A DNA stretch of 64,000 bases from the NCBI GenBank assembly GCA_010093515.1, contig MU001671.1:510813-574812 (forward strand), in the 5' to 3' direction. A program made the translations under genes and the position numbers. The notes under the pieces were generated by a model. That model was not told the origin of the DNA. It did no database searches and saw only the letters and a program-made list of their open reading frames with translations. This DNA comes from Lineolata rhizophorae. Its lineage: Eukaryota; Ascomycota; Dothideomycetes; Lineolatales; Lineolataceae. The number at the start of each line of letters is the position of its first letter. Position 1 is the stretch's first letter. Of the stretch, positions 1 to 11,474 are shown one piece after another.

Positions 1-159
1 CGCATTGGCCCAAGAGGCACTCCGCGAGCTCGCCCTGTATGTTCTCAACAATCCCTTAGGCACAAGTCTTCACTTAGGCATGCACTGATCCCACGGCAGA
101 GAGCTGGGTGAATACAGTGACTATAAGTCTACCGACGAGGAGAATGAGGACGGCGAAGG

Positions 160-193
<34 letters not shown>

Positions 194-709
194 ATGGACG
201 ACAACGACTGGTACGACGAGCACGACGGCGAAGAGCAGTCCCAGTCCGAAAACGTCAACGGAATTGCAGCGGATCCCACGGAGAAGAACGTTGCTTCCCA
301 GGGATCAACCGTAAGCCCTCCCGCAAACGCCCAAGTTTAGAAGCACTTCCCTACCGAGAGTCCATCCGGAGAAAGCTAATAACAAATTCAAATAGGAGCA
401 GGCCCAACAAGGGGCGGCCGAGACCGAATTCGGAACGGTGGCGGCCGGCATAAACGGTGCGCCACACGCTGTCCTTGCAGATGGTAAGTGCGACGACTTG
501 TCGTGTCGAGGCCAGACCACGGCGCCCAGTGCGCGACTCTTGGCCGTTGATGGACACGGTCGCCAAGCCATATGCTGACCGGGGTTTTAGGGCACGACGA
601 CAACGTGCCGAACATGGCGATGTCTTGGTACTGGGCCGGGTACTACAAGGGCCTTTATGAAGGGCAGGCGTACGGTAAATGCCGGCATGGCGCCGCGCAA
701 GACGCTTAG
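1..709 (+). CDS. SMN-like protein, 3' portion (5' end outside window)
   Basis: Carboxy-terminal part of a Survival-of-Motor-Neuron-type protein, which in eukaryotes oligomerises and helps load Sm rings onto spliceosomal snRNAs. Exons read: before 36, 100-310, 396-483 and 591-709, with introns 37-99, 311-395 and 484-590 (GTATGT, GTAAGC and GTAAGT donors; CAG, TAG and TAG acceptors) and consistent phases 2, 0 and 1. The decisive evidence is the last exon, which carries a YG box, MSWYWAGYYKGLYEG, like the SMN oligomerisation helix. Before it lies a very acidic stretch made by a GAGGAC repeat near 160-195 and a short NDW motif, then an A/Q-rich linker. The stop is TAG at 707-709; a further intron after the YG box (GTAAAT at 674) is possible but not needed. 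The start and Gemin2-binding region are not in the window. Identification rests on the YG box and is fairly secure. Confidence 0.72.
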
Positions 710-2171
710 GGTGCAAAACATTGAGAGGGCTTGGCCTGCACGGAAGTACCCCGAAGATGCATGCTTGGAGCCATTGCTGGCTCGCAGCTGATGGTAGCTT
801 AGGACGAGTTCAAACTGTCCTTGCGGAGGATGGTGTATGCGTGCGGTGCGGGTGGTGACTTGATGATGGAGATGTGGAGAGCGGCAACGCACCAGCGATA
901 CCCTGTTACTGCTACGATACTACCCAAGAAGGGCCCCTATGCGGTTGTATAATCATTGCCTCCTGTTGGTGGACATCTCCCTCAAACGAAGTGTTCATCC
1001 ATGAAGGTTGACGACAAACAAAACTCAGAGAACTTGGGAGAGGGAAGATTCGGTGATGCCCTCCACGGAAACGCCTGCTGCATGCGGACAAGAGCTGCGG
1101 TCCCTGATTCGTTGCCCACTCCGGATCTCCGGGTACCCAGCCTGGATGGCACAATTAAGGGTTAAGGCGTGGGCGCCCAGCCCTGTTTGGGCGCGGTCAC
1201 GGGCGACGGAGCGCAGGGGGCACGAGAAACATGCGGGCAAGCCACGGAAAAGGTCGAGAAACACGACGGCCATGACCAAGCGGGCCCCTTTCGAGGAAAC
1301 CGCGTTCGCAGCGGGACGGGAGAATCAGATCATCCTGGAGCTGTGCTGGGCTGGCCGGCGCGGCTTGGCGGGGCCTGAGACTCTGAGGGACGGCGGGCCA
1401 TCTTCCAGACTCCGTCGTCCCCCGGTCCTCCCTCCACTCTCATTTTGCCGCACGGGACCGCGCGAGGCGGCTCTGGAGTTCTTGGGGGCTCTGGGCAGGG
1501 GCCGCGACGAGTTTAACCCGTCCGGGCCCAATGCCGGCCGAGGGGGCGCGGCGAGGCGCGAGCTTGGCGGGCGAGCTTAAGGCCCGGCGGCGGGCGGGCT
1601 GCGGCCCCCGCCAACCCGCCCCGGGCGCGACCGCCACCGCAGGCTGCGACACACGCGCGACAAGATCCGAGACGACAGGGCGCATCTCCCACACAAACAC
1701 CGTCGTAGGACTCCCGTTGCGGCATCGTCTAACCGCCTCCCCCGGCGCCCTCGCCCGGGCTCCCCCGCCGCCGCCATGCGCCCTCGCCCGGATGCATCGC
1801 AAACCGAAGGGCGGTGCCTGTTTCGCGTCATCCCTTTGTCGGCGCGGCTGGTCAAACTGACAATTTCATGCTCGAATTTAAGCCGCCCGCCTCCCCCGCT
1901 GGCTCTCTTTTGGACTCTCGTCTCTCTCATCTTCTCTTTCATCAGTGCAGTTAATCTTTCTTTAGCTTTTCCGTCTTTCTCTTTCTTCAACTTCCATTCA
2001 TTTTTTGTGACCATCGAGCCGGCTCGTCCTGTGCCAATTCAGTCCTTTGCAAAAGAGCATACCAGACGCTTTGTTTATTGTTCATAGCATCGTCATCCGC
2101 AGCGCGGTCCAAAAAATCGTCCCCTCCCAAGACCCTTTTTCTCCACATTTCCACACCTCCCAGCTATCATA
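710..2171. other. intergenic; cupredoxin upstream region
   Basis: No gene recognised. The left part is the 3' flank of the SMN-like gene, 1150-1650 is GC-rich without a convincing exon pattern, and 1895-1995 is strongly pyrimidine-rich (TCTCTTT/CTTT runs), a common leader type before ascomycete start codons. Confidence 0.6.
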
Positions 2172-3087
2172 ATGAAGTACATCGCTGCCCTCGCTTTCCT
2201 GGCCTCGGCCGTCATAGCCACCGACCACGTTGTGGAGCCGGAGATGGTGCACCCGTCGCCGACCATGATGGAGTATGAGTACCCATCCCCGGCCGTCGCT
2301 GCCGCCGGTATGACGCACACCGTCATCGTCGGTGGTGTCCAGCCCGCCATGGACGGCGGCGATCCGACCCCGATGCTCATGTACAACCCGGAGTCCATCA
2401 CGGCCTCCATTGGCGACGTCGTCCACTTCGTCTTCATGCAGGCCAACCACACCGTTACCCAGTCGACCTTTGACCAGCCGTGCAAGGCTATGGAGGGCGG
2501 TATGGACTCTGGCTTCATGCCGAACCCCGATGGAGCCGAGGGCGTCACCTGGGACATGCCTGTTGAGAGCGAGGATCCCCTCTGTAAGTTTCGGAGCCGA
2601 AAGTCATTCAGCGCGATGGCCGTCCTAACGCTCTCATCCAGGGTTCTACTGCAAGCAGCGCATGGGCGTCCACTGCGGCAAGGGCATGGTCTTCTCCATC
2701 AATGCCGCCACCGCCGGCGACAAGACCTTCCAGGACTTCAAGCAGCTCGCCATCCAGATCAACGGCACCGAGGCCGTCCCGCTCGAGTCAGCCGCCATTC
2801 AGCAGCCCGGCGCCACCGCCGTCGAGTCGGCTGTCACCGTCATCGCGCATGCCAGTAGCACCGTCGCCCCCGCCATGGTCCACGAGACCAGCGCTGTGGC
2901 CATGGGCCAGGGCTTCGCTGCCGACGGCTCCGCCTGCAACTGCCACTGCCTCTGCGATGCCGCCAGCGGTGCCATCCCGGCCGTCGCCGGCGTTGGCTCT
3001 TTCGGTGGTGTTGTTGGTGAGTCGTTCCAGAACGTCCCTGCTCTTTGATTAGCGTGTTAACATACTCTTCTAGGTGTTATCGAGTAA
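2172..3087 (+). CDS. secreted cupredoxin-like (extracellular plastocyanin-type) protein
   Basis: Small secreted blue-copper-fold protein of the fungal extracellular cupredoxin family; function in the cell wall or surface is inferred, no enzymatic role is known for most members. Exons 2172-2583, 2642-3016 and 3074-3087 give 266 residues; introns are 58 and 57 bases with GTAAGT and GTGAGT donors. Residues 1-17 form a signal peptide (MKYIAALAFLASAVIA). The cupredoxin core runs from about residue 45 to 190: GDVVHFVFMQANHTVTQS supplies the first His ligand, PCKAM the conserved Cys, and FYCKQRMGVHCGKGM the closing Cys/His/Met cluster. A Ser/Ala/Thr tail follows with a CNCHCLC cysteine knot-like patch, then a weakly hydrophobic end, so a GPI anchor is doubtful. 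If the last intron is retained the protein ends at 3048 instead. Family assignment is secure, end uncertain. Confidence 0.85.
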
Positions 3088-3773
3088 ACGGTCTCTCCCT
3101 TGGAGCCGGATTTGGTAATCGTTTCGTAATGGCGGGGGATCTTTAGACGGTGTGGTTGAAGTCGGTGGGCTCGGGGTGTTGCTTTCTCTTCGTCGCATCA
3201 TGGCCGGCGGGGAGCGGGCGCGCCGCTCCCCCTTACAGTGGGCTGGCAAGAACTTCTGTCTTAGTTTTTCTGTAGCTACCGTTGAGGTGGTGTGGGGGTG
3301 ATTCAAGGGTAACTGCAAGTTCCATTTTGGGAGTCTCGATTATGATATAATATTCCCTACGCGGGCGTCTGGTCTTTTGTTGTAAAACACCACGATAGAA
3401 TGACACGATCCAGCTGGGCGCTTCGCGTCTCGATTGTCATTTTTTAGAACCCAATTTTATTCTTTTCCTGAACCTTTGGGATCGGTAGCTTGAGCGACAC
3501 AGCACTTGGGCATCCAAGACTAAGAATTGGGGTTCAGAGATCCGTTGTCACGTGAGCGCATCGGGCGGGCTTTTAGTAGGAAATATCGTGTTGCAGAAAA
3601 GTGCTTTTCACACTTGCGCTGTTAGAAGAACATCATGCACGGTAAGTGTGTAGTCGCTGAGTCGCTTGATCAACCAAAGTCCTTTACTCCCAAGCCGGAT
3701 CCAACGGGGCGCCCCAGGTGCGAGATTGCGAAAGAGTGTCCTTCCGCGAAGCGTACGGTTGGGACGGGCGCCT
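3088..3773. other. intergenic between convergent cupredoxin and SERF genes
   Basis: 3' flanks of two convergent genes. No coding potential recognised; AT-richer stretch 3330-3620. Confidence 0.6.
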
Positions 3774-4279
3774 CTATTTCTTTTTGGAGGAACCCTCGCC
3801 CGACTTCTTGGCCTCGGCTGTTGCCAGGTGAGGTGGTCAGCACCGGCAGGCGAAGCAGCATGGTAGGAACGTCAAGGAGAACGGCGGCGGCGGAGGAACT
3901 GGCGCTGGTTGGCAACACTTACCGGCAGCCTGCTTGGCTCGCATGATGGCCGCTTGATCCTCTTTCACGCGAGCGAACTCTGTGCCAGAGAGCTGTGATA
4001 GAGAGAGAGAGAACATGTTAGAAGAACGGCGACTTCGTCCCCCCGCTGTTGTTGGCGTAGTAAGCCTGGAAAAACCAGCAATCACAGCGCCGTAGGGAGA
4101 AGGTTTGATTGGGCTTACATTGTTCTTCTTTTTCTGCGGGTGCTGCTGTTAGTGTACGATTCTTCACGAAGGCGCGACGAGTCAGGGGATTGTGACTGGC
4201 CGGGGACACGACTCACCTCCGAGGCCTGGGCCTTGAGGTTCTTCTCGCGCGCCTTCTCGCGCTGGTTTCCACGCGCCAT
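3774..4279 (-). CDS. SERF/4F5-family small basic protein
   Basis: A 63-residue, highly charged protein of the SERF (4F5) family; animal and nematode members (MOAG-4) bind RNA and modify amyloid aggregation, while fungal roles are little known. Four exons on the minus strand: 4217-4279, 4119-4133, 3923-3992 and 3774-3817. Joined they read MARGNQREKAREKNLKAQ, then SEKKKNN, then LSGTEFARVKEDQAAIMRAK and a lysine-rich end KKSGEGSSKKK, matching the family along its whole length. Exon 2 is only 15 bases (KKKNN), yet the motif is a family hallmark, so the micro-exon is real. Introns have GTGAGT, GTAAGC and GTAAGT donors with CAG acceptors. Open frames on the other strand here are shadows. It is divergent from the DUF7598-type gene across about 1.5 kb. 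Confidence 0.88.
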
Positions 4280-5744
4280 GGCGTCTATGCGATTTGGGGT
4301 GAGCCCGATCGATGCGCTTGTTGCGTCGCTTTGGAGCCGGTGGCCTGCGGAACCTTGATAACGGCGGGCGGCAATGCGGTGGTGAGAGAAAGGGATGGCG
4401 GTGGTGAGCGAGACTGCCGGGCGAAAGAAATGCGGCACGGGAGGCCCGCGAACGAAGCCGATTAGAGGTTAGCGCGGGCGTTGGGATGCCACCGCCCGCC
4501 AAGCGCCTTTCCGCCGTGGCCGGTACACCACCAGGTGGTGAGCTGGCGCGCCGTTCTCGACCTTTCGACGACGGCCAGAAGCCTCTGCCGGTAGACCCCG
4601 TTCGCAAGGCTGGCACTGGGGCGCTTGAGCTCCGTTCCGGCCGTGCAGCGAGGCACGAGACAGCGCCCGCTAGTTCATCCAGCGCCCATCCCGCGGAGTC
4701 AAGCAGGTCTTACCAGCTGCCGCCGGTGGTCCTGCGCCGCCGGCTATCCGGCCTTCTGGATCAATCAAGGAAACCAGACGACGAAACGCCGCCGTTTTTG
4801 GCTCGTGGCTAGCCAGTCTCGAAGGTTTCTCGCGCAGCTTGGGGATTGATTTTTGCCGCCACCAGACTCGCCTGGATCGTCAGGCCGGCAGGCCTGTGGT
4901 TGGTCGCCCGGCCAGCTTTTCTGAAACACGAACGGGCGCGCCAGAGCCCTGTGGTCCAATCGCGGCTGTGACGCGCGAAACGGTCAGACATCGGAGCTTT
5001 TCTTTTGGCGTCCATAGCCGCAAATCCGGCCCTGCTGAAACCCCGTCTCAAGGTGCTCGATAGGCTTCCAGCTGCTGGCGTTCTCTGCGAGTGCGCGCCG
5101 CCGGAGGCCTCTTTCCCCGGCTATGTGTGCGTCCAGACGAGGTGCTGGCCTTGATTCCTTGCTGCTCTATGGCGGGCGGTGCCGGGGTCGAGCTGCAGCG
5201 CCGCGAGACCAGCACGCTCTCCGCGTTTCAACGCGCCACGGTTTGGAGTGCCTGTGCGTGTGATTCTGTTTCTGCCGCCTATTGGGCTGCGGCGGGCCGG
5301 CGGCTTTCCCAGCTCTTGGGCCGGTGATGGCACCGGGCAGACTGAGATAGAAAATGTCGACGGCGCCACAGTTCACTTTTCGACCGGGTCGTGCCTTCCT
5401 TTTCTCTCCTCTCCTATTGTTCTGATTGTGAGCCGGTCTATTGATCGAAGGCGAGGTCGCCCTTTGCCTTGCGGCTTAGGACTCCTCTCATCTTCGTTAA
5501 CACAGGCCTTCACGTTCTCTCTTGCGTTGCCTTCCTTCCAGAGATTTCCTTTTCCAGACTGCAGGCCAGCTATTGCACAAAATCCAAAATTGAATCCGCA
5601 CTTTGAGTCACTCCCAACACAGACTGAACATCAAACTGTCCGTACCTTTAGCCACCGTTCCAGTCCTTCTGCGAGTCCAGCAACTAACTGTTCCCTCAAG
5701 CTTGACTCTCCTTTGCATAATTTCCTAGCCCGAATTTGACCAAA
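4280..5744. promoter_or_regulatory. divergent promoter region, SERF / DUF7598-type gene
   Basis: Non-coding space between two genes that start away from each other. GC-rich near the SERF side; 5390-5560 is rich in CTCTCC/TTCCTT pyrimidine runs that probably form the leader of the plus-strand gene. No TATA box stands out. Confidence 0.45.
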
Positions 5745-6947
5745 ATGGGCCTCTCGGCGAAGTCCCTGGCCGGTCCAGGCTACATCATCTTGAACACCCT
5801 CCGCGCCATGAACATCATAGCCCTGCTGTCCGTTGTGGCCGCCAGCTTCGTCATGCTCATTCGCCCCTTCATCGTGAACCAGGTACGTCACGATCCTTGC
5901 CGGCGCCGGGCATCAAAGTTCTAACCGTCTGCAGTTCTTCTTCTTTGACGCCTGCAGCCACGTCTTCACGGGCATTTTTGCCAGTAAGTTTGCCGCGGTC
6001 AATATCGAGCCCTTGAGTTCCTTGCTAACTCTATCTCAGTGTTTCTCATCGTGTCCGAGACGCCCATTGCTCGCCGTTACTTCGAGCGCAACTGGCCCCT
6101 CTTCAGTCCCAACCACGGCTTCGTCGCGCTAGGCGTCGCCATGATCGTTCTCGGCATCAACGTGCTCGGCAACCTCAATAAAGAGACGTCGAGCCAGCAG
6201 AACATGGGCCTCGCCTTCTGGCGCCTCGTCGTGGCTTCCGGTATCATGGTCTTCATCCTCGGCGTCTTCAACATCACTGCGGTATGTCCCCCCACCTTGA
6301 CACCACTCTCCGCCTCCACAGTCGAACGGTCGCTAACATTAGGAATTTATCAGAGCTACGTCTTCCGCGACTCCCGCAACGGCATCTCGGCACGCCGCGT
6401 GCGCTCCCACGGCGCCGTCGCCGTGGCCTTCGCCCCGGACACCGAATCGGGCAAGCCGGGCTCCATCAAGACGACCATCAGTCCGTCCAATTACTCGCAG
6501 CGCTCGTACTCGCCCATGGCGCAGCAGCCGGCCCGCCCCTGGCACGACCGCAAGACCTTCTCGCCCATCAAGACGCTCGGCCAGGCGCTCTGGAACACGG
6601 TGCCGGGCGGCAGCGGCCACGACGCCGACGCCGACGCCGACGCCGACGACAAGCACGGGGCCGCCGCCGCGGCGGACAACGTCAACGCCAGCGCCAACCC
6701 CAACCCCAACGTCGGCAACGGCGCCCACGGCTACAGCCCGGCGCCCTACCCGCGCACCCCCGACAGCCACCTGACCAAGAAGTCGCGCCGCCGCGACCGC
6801 ATGCGCGAGAGCCTGGGCATCCCCCGCCGCACCATGGAGATCTCGGCGCCGACGAACGTGAACCCGCAGTTTGCGCACCTCGTCCGCCAGCCGGATCCGG
6901 CGCACCATCCGAGCGCGAGGAAGCCCGAAGGTGACAATTGGCTGTGA
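5745..6947 (+). CDS. DUF7598-type four-helix membrane protein
   Basis: Fungal integral membrane protein of unknown function, about 340 residues. Exons 5745-5882, 5935-5983, 6040-6281 and 6354-6947 (introns 52, 56 and 72 bases; GTACGT, GTAAGT, GTATGT donors). Four hydrophobic segments: about residues 22-44, 47-66 (FFFFDACSHVFTGIFAMFL), 85-106 (FVALGVAMIVLGINVLG) and 118-140 (WRLVVASGIMVFILGVFNI), followed by SYVFRD. The motif GPGYIILNTLR at the start and NWPLFSPNHGF before helix 3 are typical of this group. The 200-residue tail is cytosolic-looking: basic, Ser/Pro-rich, with a DADADADADD run and an NPNPN repeat. The family name comes from recalled similarity and was not checked by search; the gene model is well supported by phase. 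Confidence 0.78.
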
Positions 6948-8124
6948 AATACGTGTGTGTGTTTGTGTGTGTGTGAGAGCCATTTACGGGTTTTTGCCTC
7001 CGGTGGGTTCGTGCCGGAGCGCTTGGTAAGGTGTTGGGGGGTGAGGTGATGGTTATTTGACTTGGTTGGAGAAATGAAGGTGGTGAGCGAGTGAGTTATG
7101 GGGAAGGAGAATGAGCAATGAAGTGGGGAGGATGTTTGTGGATGACTGAATGGGGACGGTATGACAGCGAAGTGAGAGGGCCTCCCGGATGCTAGCTAAT
7201 GAAGTTGACGAAACGCCCGGGGGCCGACCTTTCCTTTCTTTTCTTTTCTTTAATTTGTCCATAAGACACTCCTTTCTTTCTTCCACTCTGGCGTGACGCA
7301 GAGGAGGTCATATAGGGCGACGGTTTTTACGGCGCAATGGCTATGGAGATACATGGCGCTCGACGAGGGGACAAGACAATCAGACTTCGGCACCGAGAGA
7401 CGGTGGTCTGCTTGATATCAGCCAAACTTCCTTTCTTCACGCTCTTTTATTACGACGTTACGGCTCCAAAAACTTTCCATAGGCAGGTAAAATAATCGAA
7501 CTTGCCTTTCTTGAGTTTTACCGTGGTCCGATTTCGCAAGTGAATCCTGCCCAGAGCTTCTTGTTCCTCTACAAGTTAATTGCCATTAGTCTAAATGGTA
7601 CAGAGCCATCTAACAGCGGAGGGCGCGAAAGGGTTAAGGCAAGGGCTCGGCTGCCTTTTGCCGATCACTAGTATTTGGTTCGTATTTTGCCTATACTTGA
7701 ATTTCGTAATGTATCCATAGGCATGTTCTCCGGGAATCCCAGCGCTGCTGCCAATGCATGGTGGTCATCTTAAGGTTGATTCTCCGAGGAGTAATCGTTT
7801 GGTTGCCTCAACCATATACGGTTAGCTTGTTCTCTCATTATGGCAGAACAGGAATGTTCGCGACTGCACTTGCACAACTCCCGTATAGTGGCTTTGAATT
7901 AGCAAATGTCTACTCTACGCATCTGCATAAGCTCTCTATTCCCATCTAACAACTGTTTTGCGACGCATAGTCCCTCTCAACTATCCTTGGATACAAGAAG
8001 GCGTACCGTCTCATTCATCTTTGATCAAAACGCCACTCCTAATGCAAATGCGACCGTATATACAAAGAACATCCCTTACACATACAACACACACCTAGCC
8101 AAACCTACCAACCCCACTCTCACC
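6948..8124. other. intergenic between convergent DUF7598-type and sirtuin genes
   Basis: 3' flanks of convergent genes. A TG dinucleotide run lies directly after the stop (about 6953-6976) and a TTCTTTTC repeat at about 7233-7250. No exon pattern recognised in 7300-8120. Confidence 0.55.
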
Positions 8125-9613
8125 CTACAGACCAACACCCGCCTCTTCCCCTCCCACCCCCTCTCCCCACTCCTTCCTCACCCTCCTCACCACCCCCTCC
8201 AACGCCTCCCCCACATCCACACTACACCTCAGTGCCCTAGCCCCACCCCCGAACCCATCCGCCCCATCCTCCACGTCCGCAAAGAAGGCCTCCTCGCCCC
8301 GCACGCCGCCCAGGTTGACCACGCCGACGGGGATGCCGCGCTCCTTTGCGCGGCGCGCGAGGCGCCAGGCCGAGTAGGTTGCGAGCGAGGACCCGACGAC
8401 GAGGAGGCGGCCGGCGCGGTCGAGCGCGGCGTCGGCGGCCGCGCGCACCGGCGGCGCGATGGCCTCGCCGAACATGACCACGGCCGGCTTGAGCACGGCC
8501 GCGTGGGGCCCGTCGAGCAGCGTCGCCGACGGCCTGTGCGGGTGGTGGTGGTCCGGGTACGGTTCTTCGCCGCCGGCGGAAAGCTCGTCGGCCCAGAGGC
8601 CCGCCGCCTCCGCGCCGGCCGCGCCGCGCTTGCGGCCCGCGCACCGCGGACACGCCGGGTAGGCGAAGCGGTCGTACTGGACGCCGGGGACGTCGACGTC
8701 GCCGTCGGGGTTGGTGCGTAGGCCGCGTGCGCGCCGGTGCGCGGGGTCCTCGGAGCTGAGGGCACCGGAGCGCTCTAGGTCCGCGAGGAAGGCGGCCCAG
8801 GTCGGATTGAGCCGCGCGAGGATGCGCTGGAAGGAGGAGCGCGGGTAGTGCGTGCCGCAGGAGAGGCAGACGACGGAGCGGAGGGCGCCGTGGAGCTCGG
8901 TGGTGGGGAGAGAGGGGTGGACGGTAGGGTGGAAGGAATCAACGTCTGCGGAGTAAGAGGTGTCAGTTGAGTTGGGAGATGGGAATTCAGTGAGGGACGA
9001 GTGAGAAGTGAAGTGAAAGAGTGAGTGAAGTGAGTGGTTCTCGCTCCCAAAACCACTTGACCACAACAATCTTGCAACGAATTCAACCCACTCAAACTCC
9101 AAAACCCAAGGAAAAATTAGACGACACAGCAAACCTACTTTGCGTAATAACCTCCCCCACGAGCCCCATCTCGCCCAGCTCCTTCACCGCCCAATGCGCC
9201 CTATTCGGCCTCGCCCGATCCAGCGTCGACCACCCCAAAAAGCTCCTCGCCCAATACCTCCTCCGCGCATAATCCTCGTTCACAAACTCAGAGTAGTAAA
9301 TCGGCTTGTAGCTCTTATTCAACGTGTAGGTTCCGCTCTGGCCCCTGTAATCCGCCAGCCCCGACGCCACCGACACCCCGGCGCCCGACAACAGCACCGC
9401 CCCGCCCGAAGCCGGACCGCCCCGCCCGCGCCTCCCTTCCAGCCCCGCTGCGGACCCCGCGCCGCCGCCCTGGCGGAGCAAATGCGGCGCGGGGGGCGCG
9501 GTCAGGAACGCGGCGAGCGCGGCGACGGCGCCGGAGACGGTGCGCGCGCTGGCGGGGATCGTGAGGGCCGGGGGCAGCGGCGCCGTGTACGGGATGCGCA
9601 TCAGAGGCGGCAT
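8125..9613 (-). CDS. SIRT4-like (class II) NAD-dependent sirtuin
   Basis: NAD-dependent lysine deacylase/ADP-ribosyltransferase of the sirtuin class II group, whose members are usually mitochondrial. Exon 1 is 9139-9613 and exon 2 8125-8945, joined in phase 1 across a 193-base intron (GTAGGT donor, CAG acceptor); 431 residues. The first ATG in frame is at 9613 (MPPLMRIPYTAPLPP). NAD-binding motif GAGVSVASGLADYRG is at about residues 77-91. The joint restores the signature TQNVDSFHPT, followed by the catalytic His in ELHGALRSVVCLSCG, which also gives the first zinc cysteine pair; the second is CPRC. MFGEAIAPP and VVGSSLATYSAW complete the Rossmann part. A Gly/Arg-rich spacer (residues 48-70) interrupts the amino-terminal region. 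Located head-away from the Myb gene; the carboxy terminus is Gly/Glu-rich. Confidence 0.88.
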
Positions 9614-11474
9614 CGTGGGAGGATCGATCGTATCCGGATGTGGGGAGGCGACGGGACGGCGTGTAGGTTGGGCAAGGCGAGGGATCGCGTGTGCGCCTAG
9701 CCGCGCCACGGGTCGCCGCTGCGGCGGCAACTGCCGTCTAGACGATGGTGGGTCGTCTGAACGAGGCGGCGAAGCGCATGCTGTCCGGCCCGCGGCGTCG
9801 GTGGTTGAGGACGAACGGGGACGTGCCGGGAGCAGGGATGGAAGAGCGCCGATAGATGATGAGGGGATAGCGCCTTGCGAGCGGCTACAGCAGGCGCACT
9901 CGGACCGAGCGGTGCAGAACAAAAGTACTGAAAAGGGTGCCGTCAAGGGCGGCTACGACAAAAGGGAGGGCAAGGGGAAAATGATTCGATCCGCTCTAGC
10001 TACGCCGTGCCGATGCCCTAGCGTCGGATCCTCCGCGAGTTGGGACTGCAATCCGACTGCATCAGACGAGACGGAATGCATGCGTACGGCACAACCCGAC
10101 ACCGTCCTGCAAGATCAATGGGATGGCGCCACACGAGAGAGGGGGAGAGAGAGTCTACGTATGTAGTAAGTGTGTGTGCGTTGCCAGTGCAAAGATCGAG
10201 GGCGTCATCGGCCGGCCGGTGGGCCCGGAACCGAGGGCGGCACGTGACTACCCGAGCCGCCGGGCCGGCGTGGCTGGGCCGGGGCGCCGCGATCAAACCG
10301 TCCAGCCATTGGCTGCGCCAAAATAGCCATAGCCGCCGCCAGCCAATAAGACGCGCCGGGCCCGCGGTCGGCGGCCCTCGGGCGCGGCTCTGCGCATCGA
10401 GCGTTTACGGCCAGCAAGGCACGGAACCCCCAGCGAGCCAAACTCACAGATGAACGACTCGGATCGGTGAGAAGTTGGCAAATTAGGGACGTCCAAAGTC
10501 ATATCTTTTCCGCCACGGCCCCACCAATCGCCGGGAACGCTTCGCGCTCCAGCGAGGGATTCAAAACCCGGGGAACGCCTGAGGGCCCGTTCAAGCGGCC
10601 CACGGCTGGCTGGGCGGCTGGGCGGCTGGGCGGCTTTGCCGCCTGTCAATTACTTGGCTGCCCGCGAATTGGACCATCTCGTTCGACTTGAAACATGACG
10701 TTTCAGCCCTATGGGCCGCAGGGGAGCTAAACAAAACAAACGTTTCGGAGGCGTTTGCCAGGCTTCCTCCATCTAAGCGCCCGAGGACGGCGCCATTGTG
10801 GGTCCGTCAGGCCAAGCATACGTAGAAGCGTCCTGAGTTAGGGCCAATGCGTTCGCGCGCGTCTCGAAAAGCAGGGGGACAAATGGTTCAAAGCGAAGCT
10901 AAAACAAAAAAAATCCAGTCTATGATATTCCTTTTTTGGAAGCTAGTGGGTGCATACTGTGGAGAGACAGGAAAAAAGATCGATGAACGAGATAGCAAAC
11001 CGAAAGAACACGTCGTAATATAGTAAACGCAAAAGTCGCGCCGTCGCCAGCGCCTCCTCAGCCCCCCGCCTTTTTGCTCGGGAAAATGTAGAACCGTCTA
11101 AGAATTGCTAATATCCCAACGAATTGCTTGGTACCCCTGTGCAAATTGAGGAAAAGAACAAAACAGTGATAAAATGAGAGTCGTGGAACGGTCGTGTCAT
11201 CCAAGTATCGACAATAAGCACCAACAGTGGAAGAAGCAGAAGTGATAGTAAGAACAGAGCGGAAACGACTGTGAAGTTTCCGAGAACGAAAGAGGACAAA
11301 TGTCCAAAGCAAATACCAGACCATTACCCATAAATCTCGCGCGTCCAGGTCCCATATCCCGAGGGCGTTCCTCAATCTCAGCCGGTCCAACACCCGTGGA
11401 GAGTGGTACTGTGAAACAATAACAACTCCGCCAGAGTGAGTGCGTGTGCGAAGGAGGGGATGGTACGAATAAAA
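9614..11474. other. intergenic; sirtuin upstream and Myb-gene downstream region
   Basis: No gene supported. CCAAT-type boxes occur on both strands near 10310 and 10341. A GGCTGGGCGGCTGGGCGGCT minisatellite sits at about 10606-10635. 10690-11460 is the AT-richer 3' side of the Myb gene. Confidence 0.5.

Noticed and set aside
3635-3946. 103-codon plus-strand frame at 3.6-3.9 kb
   Set aside because: Antisense to the last exons of the SERF gene, whose four-exon model matches its family end to end.
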